In this document: one piece after another, positions 46,701 through 54,593 of the stretch
Layout: each line of letters opens with the position of its first letter
How positions within the stretch are numbered: the stretch's first letter is position 1
DNA from: Candidatus Nitrotoga sp. HW29
GTDB taxonomy: Bacteria > Pseudomonadota > Gammaproteobacteria > Burkholderiales > Gallionellaceae
Length of the DNA: 54,648 nucleotides
Direction: 5' to 3'
Assembly: GCF_924101635.2 (NCBI RefSeq)
Contig: NZ_CAKMAA020000061.1
Location: 1-54,648 of the forward strand
Notes under the pieces: model-generated
The model's input: only the letters and a program-made list of their open reading frames with translations
Told to the model about the DNA's origin: nothing
The model's database searches: none
Translations under genes and position numbers: made by a program

Positions 46701-47345
46701 GTCGAGTTTGGCAGGTAGCTTGAACAACACGCCATGCCCGTGGCGTTTTTTCCCGGCCGTGGAAAGCGCCGCCCAAGCCGCGTAACGCATGGCGGTATCA
46801 AGTTTGTCTATATTTTCTGCTTCGGCATCGAGCCAACCATTAACGTGACGGGCAAATAGTAATTCATTCATCTCATCGGTCGCATCGCCGAAAGCTTGTA
46901 ACAAAGCTGCCGCGAGGATGTCTCCATCGAAAGCCGCGGCATCGGCTGCCTTATACTTGTGTATGGCTTTACGCTGCACAAAAATACGTTTGCAGTGAAA
47001 TAGTGGTGCCAGCTCATGGTGCTGTTCCGCCAATTCGCGTACCGCAACCTGAATATTAAATAATTGACCAAGAAAATCTTCCAGATGGGGGGCCAGATCA
47101 ATAATGAGTTGCGATTCTTCCAGATGTGTTAAATGATCCGGTGCATTACGTGCCGCCGCCAATTTTTCTGCCAGCAATGGTTCGCCTTTAGCGAGTTCGG
47201 CCAAAAAGTACGAGTCGATGCGAGGCAATCCATCGTAGCTGTAGAGATCTTCAAAGTTCATTCCAAATCCCAGTTTTAAAACTGGGGGCGGAACGATACC
47301 TTTATCAGTATCTGTGATACGTTGCTCAGAATTTAAGCTTTCCAT
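43761..47345 (-). CDS. Fused GltD/NfnB-like and PyrK/NfnA-like flavoprotein
   Basis: A protein of 1194 residues from the ATG at 47345 (TAGGAG upstream); the frame is open to 47468 but that part looks untranslated. Residues 1 to about 260 are an N-terminal region I do not recognise. Residues 265-352 copy the GltD-type Fe-S region: C265, C268, C276, C305 (GCPVDEKISEFH), C337, C345, C348, C352. Two Rossmann domains follow (VLVVGMGPAGFTLAHHL at about 407; VVVIGGGLTAIDTATESL). From about residue 920 a ferredoxin-reductase/PyrK-like part has NFQPGQFYRLQNYE (FAD), LLVGGGLGNAVLFSIG (NAD(P)) and a [2Fe-2S] pattern C1120, C1126, C1129, C1147. The order equals NfnB followed by NfnA in one chain. By analogy it may couple NADH, NADPH and ferredoxin. 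It lies next to pntAA; the reaction is not proven. Confidence 0.75.
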   Translation of the reverse strand: MESLNSEQRITDTDKGIVPPPVLKLGFGMNFEDLYSYDGLPRIDSYFLAELAKGEPLLAEKLAAARNAPDHLTHLEESQLIIDLAPHLEDFLGQLFNIQVAVRELAEQHHELAPLFHCKRIFVQRKAIHKYKAADAAAFDGDILAAALLQAFGDATDEMNELLFARHVNGWLDAEAENIDKLDTAMRYAAWAALSTAGKKRHGHGVLFKLPAKLDFQRLVPIIPVENISYTAHRLADSHLRQREGFALTDNGTNLAGALGEANYCIWCHEQGKDSCSIGLREKESVADVPPPFKKSTFGIPLAGCPVDEKISEFHKVKASGLALGALAVIAVDNPMCAATGHRICNDCMKSCIYQKQEPVNIPQSETRSLKDVLELPWGFEIYSLLTRWNPLNIRRPYPRASTGKRVLVVGMGPAGFTLAHHLMNDGHIVAGIDGLKIEPLPGDLSGVDAGGNRVPFSPIYDASALKEPLDNRVMAGFGGVAEYGITVRWDKNFLKIIRLLLERRAEFALFGGVRFGGTITAESAFELGFDHIALAAGAGRPTLLDIPNGMACGVRTASDFLMALQLTGAAKPDSIANMQVRLPVVVIGGGLTAIDTATESLAYYPVQVEKFLCRYEMLTAEKGEAALRRMWSATEAIIGDEFLSHARAIRAERALASIEGRDPNILQLIKSWGGVTLAYRKRLVDSPSYTLNHEEVEKALEEGIYFAEGLTPVRVEIDENGDATAMVVMNQKLDADGAWQKAGQIHLPARTIFVAAGTQPNTVLAREFPEQFKLDGRYFQACDEQGEPVRPERSNAKPAKAHVLQYKYHDGRFVSFFGDLHPSYSGNVVKAMGSAKQGYPVLSKVLSQVTAAAKENNQEFLARLGNDLRATIHQVVRLTPNIVEVIVKAPAAARNFQPGQFYRLQNYETHAAQIDGTRMVMEGLALTGAWVDAEQGLLSTIVLEMGGSSQLCAKLKPGEPVVLMGPTGTPTEIAPGETVLLVGGGLGNAVLFSIGKAFRSAGSKVLYFAGYKKMIDRYKVEDIEMAADVVIWCSDEAPGFIPDRPQDRTYVGNIVQAIKAYASGELGQPDIAMNQVDRIIAIGSDRMMAAVAAARHNELKPYMKPDHHAFGSINSPMQCMMKEICGQCIQEHFDISTGEKTYVFSCFNQDQRLDCVSFPGLNARLKQNTVQEKLTAQWIAHCIEQDDILTGTS

Positions 47346-47472
47346 GCAGTGCAAACTCCTAAATTTATATGCGCTATGAACTTTAAAGTGAGGAGGTCGC
47401 TCACCCAATTGTAGGCAAGATATCTTGCTTACATGCGGACAAAACGCCTGCGCTCCAGCCCCAAGCATATTA

Positions 47473-47493
47473 AAAATGCCCGGTTATACCGGG
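47473..47493 (-). terminator. Terminator-like hairpin upstream of the Nfn-like gene
   Basis: TGCCCGG and CCGGGCA arms with loop TTATA, followed on the minus strand by TTTTTA. It is almost the same hairpin as at 43708-43732 but no minus-strand gene ends just upstream of it, so it may be the leftover terminator of a lost gene. Two direct copies of ATTATACGATTTTAT follow at about 47519 and 47544. Confidence 0.5.
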
Positions 47494-47624
47494 CAATAAT
47501 AATTTATATCAACTTATAATTATACGATTTTATTAGCCTAGGATTATACGATTTTATCTTCGGCACCGCACTGCCATAGCATGAAAAAGTTATAATTCAT
47601 TGTCTGTAACCTGAATTGTTTTAT

Positions 47625-49499
47625 ATGCCCGCCATACAACGATTACCTGATTTGCTTATCAACCAAATTGCTGCAGGCGAAGTTATCGAACGCCCTGCTG
47701 CCGCACTTAAGGAGATGTTAGAGAACAGTTTGGATGCGGGTGCCACTGAAATCATCGTGCAGCTGGAAGGTGGCGGCGTAAAGCTGCTGCGTGTGCGCGA
47801 CAATGGTAATGGTATCGCGCCAGAAGAGTTACCGTTTGCCCTGATGCGCCATGCGACCAGTAAGATTGCCTCATTAGCCGATTTGCAGCGCGTCGCCAGC
47901 ATGGGTTTTCGCGGCGAAGCTTTAGCCAGTATGGCGGCAGTAGCGCAGATAACGCTTACCAGCCGCAAGACGGAAAATTCACATGCTTGGCAGATTCAAT
48001 CCGGGGATGGCACACAGAGCGAAGTTATCCCTGCTGCACACGCTCAGGGCACCAGCGTGGAAATACGCGAACTGTATTTCAACACCCCGGCGCGACGCAA
48101 ATTTCTTAAATCCGAAGCCACCGAGCTCGCTTATTGTGAGGAAACTTTCAAGCGCATCGCACTGTCGCGTCCGGATGTCGCCTTCAGCCTGCAACACAAT
48201 AACCGCATGATGTGGCAATTACCCACGCTACCTCGCTCAAGTTATGCATCGATCTCTCAGTTTCCTGAAGTAAATTGGGAAGAAATGGGAGATGCATTGC
48301 CAAAGCGCCTTGAAGCTTTATTAAGTAAAGAGTTTGGGCAAAGTGCGGTGCCTGTCTCACGTAAGGCAGCTGGTTTGCATTTATATGGTATGGCTTCTTT
48401 GCCGGCTTATTCGAAAGCATCACGCGAAGCTCAATATTTTTTTGTGAATGGACGTTTCGTTCGCGACAAGGTCGTTGCTCATGCCATCCGACAAGCCTAT
48501 CAGGATATCCTGCATCACCAACGTCATCCCGCCTTTGTGCTGTTTTTAGATATGCCGCCAGAATTGGTGGACGTGAATGTACATCCGGCCAAAAGCGAAG
48601 TGCGCTTTCGTGAGAGCCAGGCCATTCATCAGTTCGTGTTCCATGCGCTGCAACAAGTGCTGAGCACGCCCGTAGCTTTGACAGAAAATGTGTCTGAATT
48701 ATCAAATCAACTAGCTCAGATTTCATCCGTGCAACGAACTACATCGATGCAACAGCCAATGCAGCAGTCTTTGCGCTTGCCCATGGCATCACAGCCGCTG
48801 GCTTTTTACGATGCTCTTTTTGGAAAGAAGGAAAGCAGGGGGGGGGAGGATGAAAAATTAAATGACGCACTCTTGTTAAATGCTCACTCTCAATCTTCTT
48901 TAGCAGAAACCGAAGTTCCACCGCTTGGTTTTGCGCTAGCACAGCTAGCCGGCATTTATATTTTGGCGCAAAACGTACATGGGCTGGTGGTGGTGGATAT
49001 GCACGCCGCCCACGAACGTATCGTATACGAAAGACTTAAAACGGCACTTGACGGGCAACAAATCCCCATGCAGCCGTTACTCATTCCGGTGAGTTTTGCT
49101 GCCGAGGCATTGGATATTGCCACAGCCGAGGAAGAGAGCGTAGCCATTACGCAACTCGGTTTTGATATTGCGCCCTTGTCGCCGACAACACTGGCAGTGC
49201 GGGCCATGCCTGCTATGCTAAAACAAACTCACGCTGAAGCCGCTGCGCGTGATGTATTGCACGAAATGCGTGAATACGGCGCTACTCGAGTATTGACCGA
49301 ACGACGCAATGAACTATTATCCACGCTGGCTTGCCATTCCGCAGTACGGGCCAATCAAATCCTTGGCGTGCCCGAGATGAATAATATTCTGCGTGAAATG
49401 GAACGTACAGAACGATCCGGCCAGTGTAACCATGGTCGTCCGACTTGGTTTCAGATGAGTATTGCAGAATTGGATACGCTGTTCATGCGAGGAAAATGA
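47625..49499 (+). CDS. mutL: DNA mismatch repair protein MutL
   Basis: A protein of 624 residues; the ATG at 47625 is preferred over a TTG at 47616. The GHKL ATPase motifs are [35 protein letters not shown] and [15 protein letters not shown]. The transducer domain has [20 protein letters not shown] and [13 protein letters not shown]. The C-terminal half carries [12 protein letters not shown] at residue 458, which fits the DQHA(X)2E(X)4E nuclease motif with Met for Gln, so a nicking MutL is likely, unlike E. coli MutL. It links MutS recognition to strand removal. Its stop overlaps the miaA start. Confidence 0.95.
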   Translation: MPAIQRLPDLLINQIAAGEVIERPAAALKEMLENSLDAGATEIIVQLEGGGVKLLRVRDNGNGIAPEELPFALMRHATSKIASLADLQRVASMGFRGEALASMAAVAQITLTSRKTENSHAWQIQSGDGTQSEVIPAAHAQGTSVEIRELYFNTPARRKFLKSEATELAYCEETFKRIALSRPDVAFSLQHNNRMMWQLPTLPRSSYASISQFPEVNWEEMGDALPKRLEALLSKEFGQSAVPVSRKAAGLHLYGMASLPAYSKASREAQYFFVNGRFVRDKVVAHAIRQAYQDILHHQRHPAFVLFLDMPPELVDVNVHPAKSEVRFRESQAIHQFVFHALQQVLSTPVALTENVSELSNQLAQISSVQRTTSMQQPMQQSLRLPMASQPLAFYDALFGKKESRGGEDEKLNDALLLNAHSQSSLAETEVPPLGFALAQLAGIYILAQNVHGLVVVDMHAAHERIVYERLKTALDGQQIPMQPLLIPVSFAAEALDIATAEEESVAITQLGFDIAPLSPTTLAVRAMPAMLKQTHAEAAARDVLHEMREYGATRVLTERRNELLSTLACHSAVRANQILGVPEMNNILREMERTERSGQCNHGRPTWFQMSIAELDTLFMRGK

Positions 49500-50434
49500 A
49501 TTCACTGCCCCCCGCTCTTTTTCTTATGGGGCCTACCGCCAGCGGAAAGACGCAGGTGGCTGTAGAACTGGCCCAACAGCTTCCGGTAGAAATTATTAGC
49601 GTTGACTCCGCGCTGGTATATCGGGATATGAATATCGGTACTGCCAAACCCGAGGTTGCCGTGCTTGCTTATGCGCCGCATCACTTGATCAATATAATTG
49701 ATCCAACCGATGCCTATTCCGCCGCCGCTTTTCGTCAGGACGCACTGTGCTTGATGAATGACATCACCCAACGCGGACGCATTCCTTTGCTGGTGGGCGG
49801 TACCATGTTGTATTTCCGTGCCTTGCGTTTTGGTCTGAATGAACTACCGCAAGCCGACTCCAAAGTGCGTGCCGCTTTGGACGAGAAATCAGACCGTATT
49901 GGTTGGCCTGCATTGCATGCCGAATTAGCCCAGGTTGATCCGGAAACGGCGGCACTTCTAAAGCCAAACGATGCGCAACGTATTCAGCGTGCGCTGGAAG
50001 TGTATCAACTCTCCGGTCAACCGATGTCCGCGCTATTCAAGCAGCAAAACAAATATCCGCTGCCTTATCATGTTATGCAGATTGCACTCATTCCAAGTGA
50101 GCGTAGCAAGCTGCATGCACGTATCGCCACACGATTTGTTGCCATGCTTAAACTCGGCTTGGTAGAAGAATTGCTCGCACTTAAAGAAAAGTACTCGTTG
50201 CATCCCGATCTGCCTTCCATGCGCTGCGTTGGTTATCGTCAGGCATGGGAATTTCTCGCTGCTGAAATAAATGAAACAGAGTTATTAGACAAAGGCATTG
50301 CCGCCACGCGCCAACTGGCTAAACGACAACTTACCTGGCTGAGAGGTATGCCGGAAATCATGGAATTTGATTGCTTAGCCTCTAATCTGGCGCGGCAAGT
50401 AATCGCTGCCGTACGGCAGCTACAGAAGATTTAA
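49496..50434 (+). CDS. miaA: tRNA dimethylallyltransferase
   Basis: A protein of 312 residues. The ATG overlaps the mutL stop (ATGA) and follows GAGGAAA; longer readings into mutL are unlikely. The P-loop is [20 protein letters not shown], then [40 protein letters not shown] and [25 protein letters not shown] lies near the C-terminus. It adds the isopentenyl group to A37 of tRNAs that read UNN codons. The mutL-miaA pairing is common in proteobacteria; hfq, which often follows, is absent here. Confidence 0.96.
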   Translation: MNSLPPALFLMGPTASGKTQVAVELAQQLPVEIISVDSALVYRDMNIGTAKPEVAVLAYAPHHLINIIDPTDAYSAAAFRQDALCLMNDITQRGRIPLLVGGTMLYFRALRFGLNELPQADSKVRAALDEKSDRIGWPALHAELAQVDPETAALLKPNDAQRIQRALEVYQLSGQPMSALFKQQNKYPLPYHVMQIALIPSERSKLHARIATRFVAMLKLGLVEELLALKEKYSLHPDLPSMRCVGYRQAWEFLAAEINETELLDKGIAATRQLAKRQLTWLRGMPEIMEFDCLASNLARQVIAAVRQLQKI

Positions 50435-50505
50435 TCTACTGGCTAAGTGAAAAATTTTGTATTGAAAGAAATCAGGAGCCCGGTGTGTTGGGAGCGTATT
50501 AGTTT

Positions 50506-51324
50506 TTACTCTTGTGCACCGACTATAACCTTCACTTCTTCCGGCTGTATGTGTAGGAGCTTGCCGATATCAGCATAATCGTCGGGCAGAGCTGCATTGT
50601 TCCAGCCATTGGCAGAATGGCGCGCAAGTTTAACGGCAAGAAAGACGTTACGTACGCGCTGTTGATCGGCACACTCGCCATCCATCAGCGTGATCAGTAG
50701 TTTGGGTAGTGACCATCTGGATGCCAATGCAGATTGCAAACTAAACAATGCAAAGCCCAGCACTTGTTCCTGTGCAATATTGCTACGCAATGTTTTATCC
50801 TGTTGTTGCATAGCACGGATTTTTAGCATATCTACGGGTGCAAAACACCACATTAGCAGTTCGGCAATATCAAATAATAATGCGGCGATGCGAACTTCTT
50901 CAAAATGCAAATCACTCAAGCGCACTGCCCAATCTACAGCGAAAGTGGATGCGCGGTTTGAACGATGTACTACTCGCAATAAACTACTTAAGGCATCCAT
51001 TTGTCCGCTTAGAACTGTTTCCGCCAGCGGCTCTGCTGGTACTTTTTTAAAAAACGTATCGAGACCCAACATTATTAATGCTTGGTCCACCTGCATCACT
51101 TCATGGTTTTGACTGGCGTGCTTTTGCTGCTGCAGATGGCGCAGCAGCTTAACCGTCATCATTGGGTCGAAATTGATAATATGGGCAACACCTCGCGCAC
51201 TGAGGTTTTTTTCATGTTGGCGTAATGCAGACAGGTTGCGTGCGGTTTGTTTTAATATCGGAATATCGACTTGGCTGAGAAAATCCACCCACTCGGCCAG
51301 TTCCCACCTTTTCTGAGGTTGCAT
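50506..51324 (-). CDS. HDOD-domain protein
   Basis: A 272-residue protein with one HDOD domain and no other output. It starts near VDIPILKQTARNLSALRQHE and runs through VAHIINFDPMMTVKLLRHLQ, QALIMLGLDTFFKKVP, VRIAALLFDIAELLMWCFAP and LGFALFSLQSALASRWSLPK. The HD metal ligands are replaced (FDIAELL), as usual in HDOD proteins, so it is probably not a hydrolase but a signalling scaffold. It is monocistronic and converges on miaA. Confidence 0.88.
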   Translation of the reverse strand: MQPQKRWELAEWVDFLSQVDIPILKQTARNLSALRQHEKNLSARGVAHIINFDPMMTVKLLRHLQQQKHASQNHEVMQVDQALIMLGLDTFFKKVPAEPLAETVLSGQMDALSSLLRVVHRSNRASTFAVDWAVRLSDLHFEEVRIAALLFDIAELLMWCFAPVDMLKIRAMQQQDKTLRSNIAQEQVLGFALFSLQSALASRWSLPKLLITLMDGECADQQRVRNVFLAVKLARHSANGWNNAALPDDYADIGKLLHIQPEEVKVIVGAQE

Positions 51325-51487
51325 AATATTCCCTTACCATTACTAATCTGTCGAATATCTCGGCTTTCTAGAGTAAATCTTTAGGAAGAAGAGATTGCAT
51401 TGCGATCAAGTTCCAAATTGTCTTGGAGCAGATGCGTTAGGCCATAGTGTTAAACCATGACCTAAATGTCAGCCACGTCATAGTAAA

Positions 51488-52285
51488 TTAGTGATTAAGG
51501 TCGTTCACGTGTACTTCCACCAGCGTATTCAGTATCCATCCAGAACGTTCATTGTCGGTCTGAACGTGTAGCCAATCACCCAGATAGGCGTGCGCAGTTA
51601 GCGCGGCACCTTTCTTTAGTGCACCAAGCTTAACGGTACTGCCGGATGGTTCTCGGCGCAGATGGATGTTGCTCTTGGCGCGTAACGGAATGGGAACGTT
51701 GAACGGTATCATTACAAGGCGTGGATCTGATGCTTTACGGGTGCGGTTATCCATCACCATGTCGATAAATTCTCGTGTTTGCGCGGTATGATCCATGGTT
51801 GTGCCGTAGTTCCCTTTGGCGTAGGAAGTCGTAGCGGCATCAAGGAGGCGTTGTGCTTGCAGTATTTGTCCGGGCGTTGTGATCTGGGATGACTTTAAAT
51901 TTGCCAGAGCGACTTCTACTTCCGCGATAGATGAAGCGGCACCAGGTTGTGTGGCTAGCCGCCGTAGCCTCACCTGTTCGCGAGTGACTTGACTGGTGGT
52001 TTCTTGTAATGCTTTGGCATGGCCCTGTTGACGAGCATTCAAGTTTCGGATTTGCACCTCTTTTTCCGCTAGCTGTTGTTGCAGGCGCTCGATTTCACGT
52101 TGCAGTAAATCGTTGGGTTCATGCGGCGGAATTGGGGCGGTTGTAACAACCGGGATTGGTTTCGAGAGGGTGCACCCCGTAATGTTTAAACTTAACAGTG
52201 TTATAACTGTTGAGCATAGTATTTGTACCGCCCAAGTCTTAAGCAAACTATTCAGTTTGTCTGACTGTGTTCGCAATCTTGTCAC
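51488..52285 (-). CDS. Lipoprotein with coiled coil and SH3-like domain
   Basis: A 265-residue protein. GTG at 52283-52285 overlaps the stop of the small ORF upstream (GTGA). The lipobox is LNITGC with Cys38. Residues about 60-110 form a coiled coil (LLQREIERLQQQLAEKEVQI), then a helical region (EVEVALANLKSSQITTPGQI, YAKGNYGTTMDHTAQTREFI), and the last about 65 residues are a bacterial SH3 domain (SNIHLRREPSGSTVKLGALK, WLHVQTDNERSGWILN). SH3 domains of this type bind peptidoglycan or envelope proteins. It is likely a periplasmic envelope lipoprotein of unknown role. Confidence 0.8.
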   Translation of the reverse strand: MTRLRTQSDKLNSLLKTWAVQILCSTVITLLSLNITGCTLSKPIPVVTTAPIPPHEPNDLLQREIERLQQQLAEKEVQIRNLNARQQGHAKALQETTSQVTREQVRLRRLATQPGAASSIAEVEVALANLKSSQITTPGQILQAQRLLDAATTSYAKGNYGTTMDHTAQTREFIDMVMDNRTRKASDPRLVMIPFNVPIPLRAKSNIHLRREPSGSTVKLGALKKGAALTAHAYLGDWLHVQTDNERSGWILNTLVEVHVNDLNH

Positions 52286-52467
52286 TTGGTCACCTTTTTT
52301 GGTAGGGTATATACCCTACCACAACGCACATTATTGCGCGGTGCAAATTGCTTGTTTTGACGTAAATTATCAAGATAAAGTGCGAACAAGAACTTCAGTT
52401 TCTCTTCCTCTTGATGATGCGCTTGCGGTTTTGTGGTTTTAGATGGGGTGAGGAGTAGATCTGTCAT
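52282..52467 (-). CDS. Possible small ORF, 61 residues, coupled to the lipoprotein
   Basis: An ATG at 52465-52467 opens 61 codons that stop inside the lipoprotein start (GTGA overlap). The product has a charged middle (HHQEEEKLKFLFALYLDNLR) and a basic tail. No clear ribosome binding site is seen, and a perfect palindrome lies within its last codons. It is not a family I recognise. Confidence 0.35.
   Translation of the reverse strand: MTDLLLTPSKTTKPQAHHQEEEKLKFLFALYLDNLRQNKQFAPRNNVRCGRVYTLPKKVTK
52301..52320. promoter_or_regulatory. 20-bp perfect palindrome upstream of the lipoprotein gene
   Basis: GGTAGGGTATATACCCTACC is a gap-free perfect inverted repeat, 16 bases before the GTG start. 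It is a good candidate operator for a dimeric repressor. It has no loop, so it is less likely to act as an RNA hairpin. Confidence 0.6.
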
Positions 52468-52609
52468 GGCACGGATTAGCGTTGAATGCCAAGCTGAGTG
52501 CCTCGGTGTGAGGATTGTCGGCTGTGGTTTTTTCGGGAGAGTGCTGCGCTCATACGATGGCGCAACGATAGTTGTCGAGAGAATTTTGTTGTCCGTGATG
52601 TGGACATGA

Positions 52610-52747
52610 TTAAACCTCGTCAACTTTAAATGCTGCACGAATAGCTCCCAGCTTCGTACTGTTCGTTTTTAAATCATTCTTGCCGAAATGTGATATAGGG
52701 CGCATGTTAATAACGCCAGCCGGTTCATCGAGCGTGTAAGCGGTCAT
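52610..52747 (-). CDS. Possible small protein of 45 residues
   Basis: An ATG (52745-52747) with GAGAGGAAA five bases upstream opens 45 codons ending in TAA at 52610-52612. The product begins TAYTLDEPAGVINMRPISHF, and its C-terminal half is basic then acidic (RAAFKVDEV). The ribosome binding site is the best in this stretch. No family is recognised. It could be the first gene of the short run leading to the SH3 lipoprotein. Confidence 0.45.
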   Translation of the reverse strand: MTAYTLDEPAGVINMRPISHFGKNDLKTNSTKLGAIRAAFKVDEV

Positions 52748-53144
52748 AATTATTTCCTCTCAAATACCCAAAAACCTTGCCACACACTTTCGGCTGCCAT
52801 TTTTAGATGCGAGTTTGTTAAAAGTCTGTGCAGATAACTTGTGATTAATTCTGAGGAACTTGGAGTATTTCAAAATGGGTGGCGAGATCGATTTGAAATA
52901 CAGACAGGAACTGCCCATGTTGAATTCTCTCTTGGCTCAGCTTTGTTTCACACTTCCCATCCTGATTTGATCAGAGCGAAGTTTTTTATCAGTGATTACT
53001 ATTTGTGTCATTCAAAATAACTTGCAGTTTTTTATGGGAAAGTTAATAATAACAAGAATAATTATTGTTATTATTAACTGGGTTTTGATGTCTATACCAA
53101 TTTGTCGACATTTACCCCGGGCATTTCACATAGAGGGTATTTTG
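52748..53144. other. Spacer before the di-heme peroxidase gene
   Basis: AT-rich and without a convincing gene. It should hold the divergent promoters of the small ORF run and of the peroxidase gene. An upstream reading of the peroxidase frame to 52992 has no ribosome binding site and a non-signal composition. Confidence 0.45.
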
Positions 53145-54446
53145 ATGATGCAAAAAAAATCTGCTGTACTCATACTGATGCTGTGCTTGAGTTTTGTTGT
53201 TAAAGCTGGAGAAACGCTTACAGGTGAGCAGCAGCTTGGAGAGCTCTTATATAAAGATGAAAACTTATCCTGGAACAGAAATCAATCCTGTGCTAGTTGT
53301 CATAGTCTAAATCCTGTTCTAAATCAATCAAGAAAACGAAATCTCTTCCCTAAATTGCCCTCGGGATTTGTTGACCCAGAAAATGTTAAAGAAGGTACGC
53401 CTGTTTCATTCGGCTCAATCCCTGGAACAACAGGCTCTTTAAATGCGCCAAGTGCTGGTTATGTGGCGTTTAGCCCACTTTTTCATTGGGATGAAAAGGA
53501 AAGCCTGTATGTGGGTGGTCAATTTTGGAATGGCCGTGCAGGTAATTTAATCGAGCAAGCAAAAGGGCCTTTTCTAAATCCGAACGAAATGGCAATGCCA
53601 GACGAGAAGTCAGTAGTCAGTCGATTACAGGAAAACGAACAATACAGAAAATTGTTTAAGCAGATCTATCGTTTGAATTTGGCTGCTGAGCCTTACGTTT
53701 ATAGTACAAAATATAATGCATTGCCACTTGCTACAGTTACTGAAATTTATCATCACATGGCGAAGGCGATAAGTGCATTTGAGCAAAGTCATATTTTTAA
53801 TAAATTCACCTCAAAATTTGATTATGTACTGGCCAATATGACTACGTTGACATCCATTGAAAAAGAAGGCTTTGATCTTTTTAATGGCAAAGCCAAGTGT
53901 GCCTCCTGCCATGTTACTGAAACGACTAGCGATAAAGATGGCAATCTTATTCCGCCGATGTTTACTGATTTTACCTATGACAATATTGGCTTGCCGCGCA
54001 ATATAAAAATTTCTAAAAACCCCGAACCTAATGCAGGCCTTGGTGGACGTGCTGATATTGCAGCGCTTGATCCAAATGGCGATGAGATCGGCAAGCACAA
54101 GGTAATGTCGCTCAGGAATATAGCCTTAACTCCACCTTATGGTCATAATGGTGTGTTTGCTACCTTGGAACAGATTGTTCATTTTTATAATACCCGTGAT
54201 ACGTTAGGCTGGGTGCCTGATAATGAAGATTCTGGATTCGCAACGTCAGGTTGGCCCGATCCGGAAGTTCTCCAGAATGTTAATCATGACGAACTGGGAA
54301 ATCTGGGGCTGACTATTGACGAGGAAAAGGCGATTGTTGCTTTTATGCAAACATTGACCGACGACTATCAAAAATGGGGCAAGGATCGGCGCGTTCCTCC
54401 CAACACACCATCTCCTTTTGCAGAAGCGAAGCCGCCAGTTTTATAG
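53145..54446 (+). CDS. Di-heme cytochrome c peroxidase / MauG-like protein
   Basis: A protein of 433 residues from ATG 53145 (an adjacent ATG at 53148 is equivalent), with AGAGGG upstream. The signal peptide SAVLILMLCLSFVVKAG is followed by two c-type haem sites, CASCH at 49-53 and CASCH at 252-256. Conserved phrases are FWNGRAGNLIEQAKGPFLNP (with NEMA after it), FDLFNGKAKCASCH, and KVMSLRNIALTPPYGHNGVF, which carries the Met region of the distal haem ligand. It is a periplasmic enzyme that reduces H2O2 with electrons from cytochrome c, or a MauG-type oxidase; the two cannot be separated here. An insert of about 35 residues follows the first haem site. Confidence 0.92.
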   Translation: MMQKKSAVLILMLCLSFVVKAGETLTGEQQLGELLYKDENLSWNRNQSCASCHSLNPVLNQSRKRNLFPKLPSGFVDPENVKEGTPVSFGSIPGTTGSLNAPSAGYVAFSPLFHWDEKESLYVGGQFWNGRAGNLIEQAKGPFLNPNEMAMPDEKSVVSRLQENEQYRKLFKQIYRLNLAAEPYVYSTKYNALPLATVTEIYHHMAKAISAFEQSHIFNKFTSKFDYVLANMTTLTSIEKEGFDLFNGKAKCASCHVTETTSDKDGNLIPPMFTDFTYDNIGLPRNIKISKNPEPNAGLGGRADIAALDPNGDEIGKHKVMSLRNIALTPPYGHNGVFATLEQIVHFYNTRDTLGWVPDNEDSGFATSGWPDPEVLQNVNHDELGNLGLTIDEEKAIVAFMQTLTDDYQKWGKDRRVPPNTPSPFAEAKPPVL

Positions 54447-54593
54447 CTTTAGGCCATTAGAAATCTTGAAATTAATGCAATGCAGTTTTGACCCGGCAAA
54501 AAATTGTTGAATTTATAGATCAGACCATTAAATACTACGCCCGCGTAAATCGGAGTACGGATATTTTGATCAATCTACTGGATGGTCGGCTTT

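Noticed and set aside
52113-52442. A 109-codon plus-strand frame across the lipoprotein start.
   Set aside because: It runs antisense through the lipoprotein signal region, has no ribosome binding site, and looks like a shadow frame.
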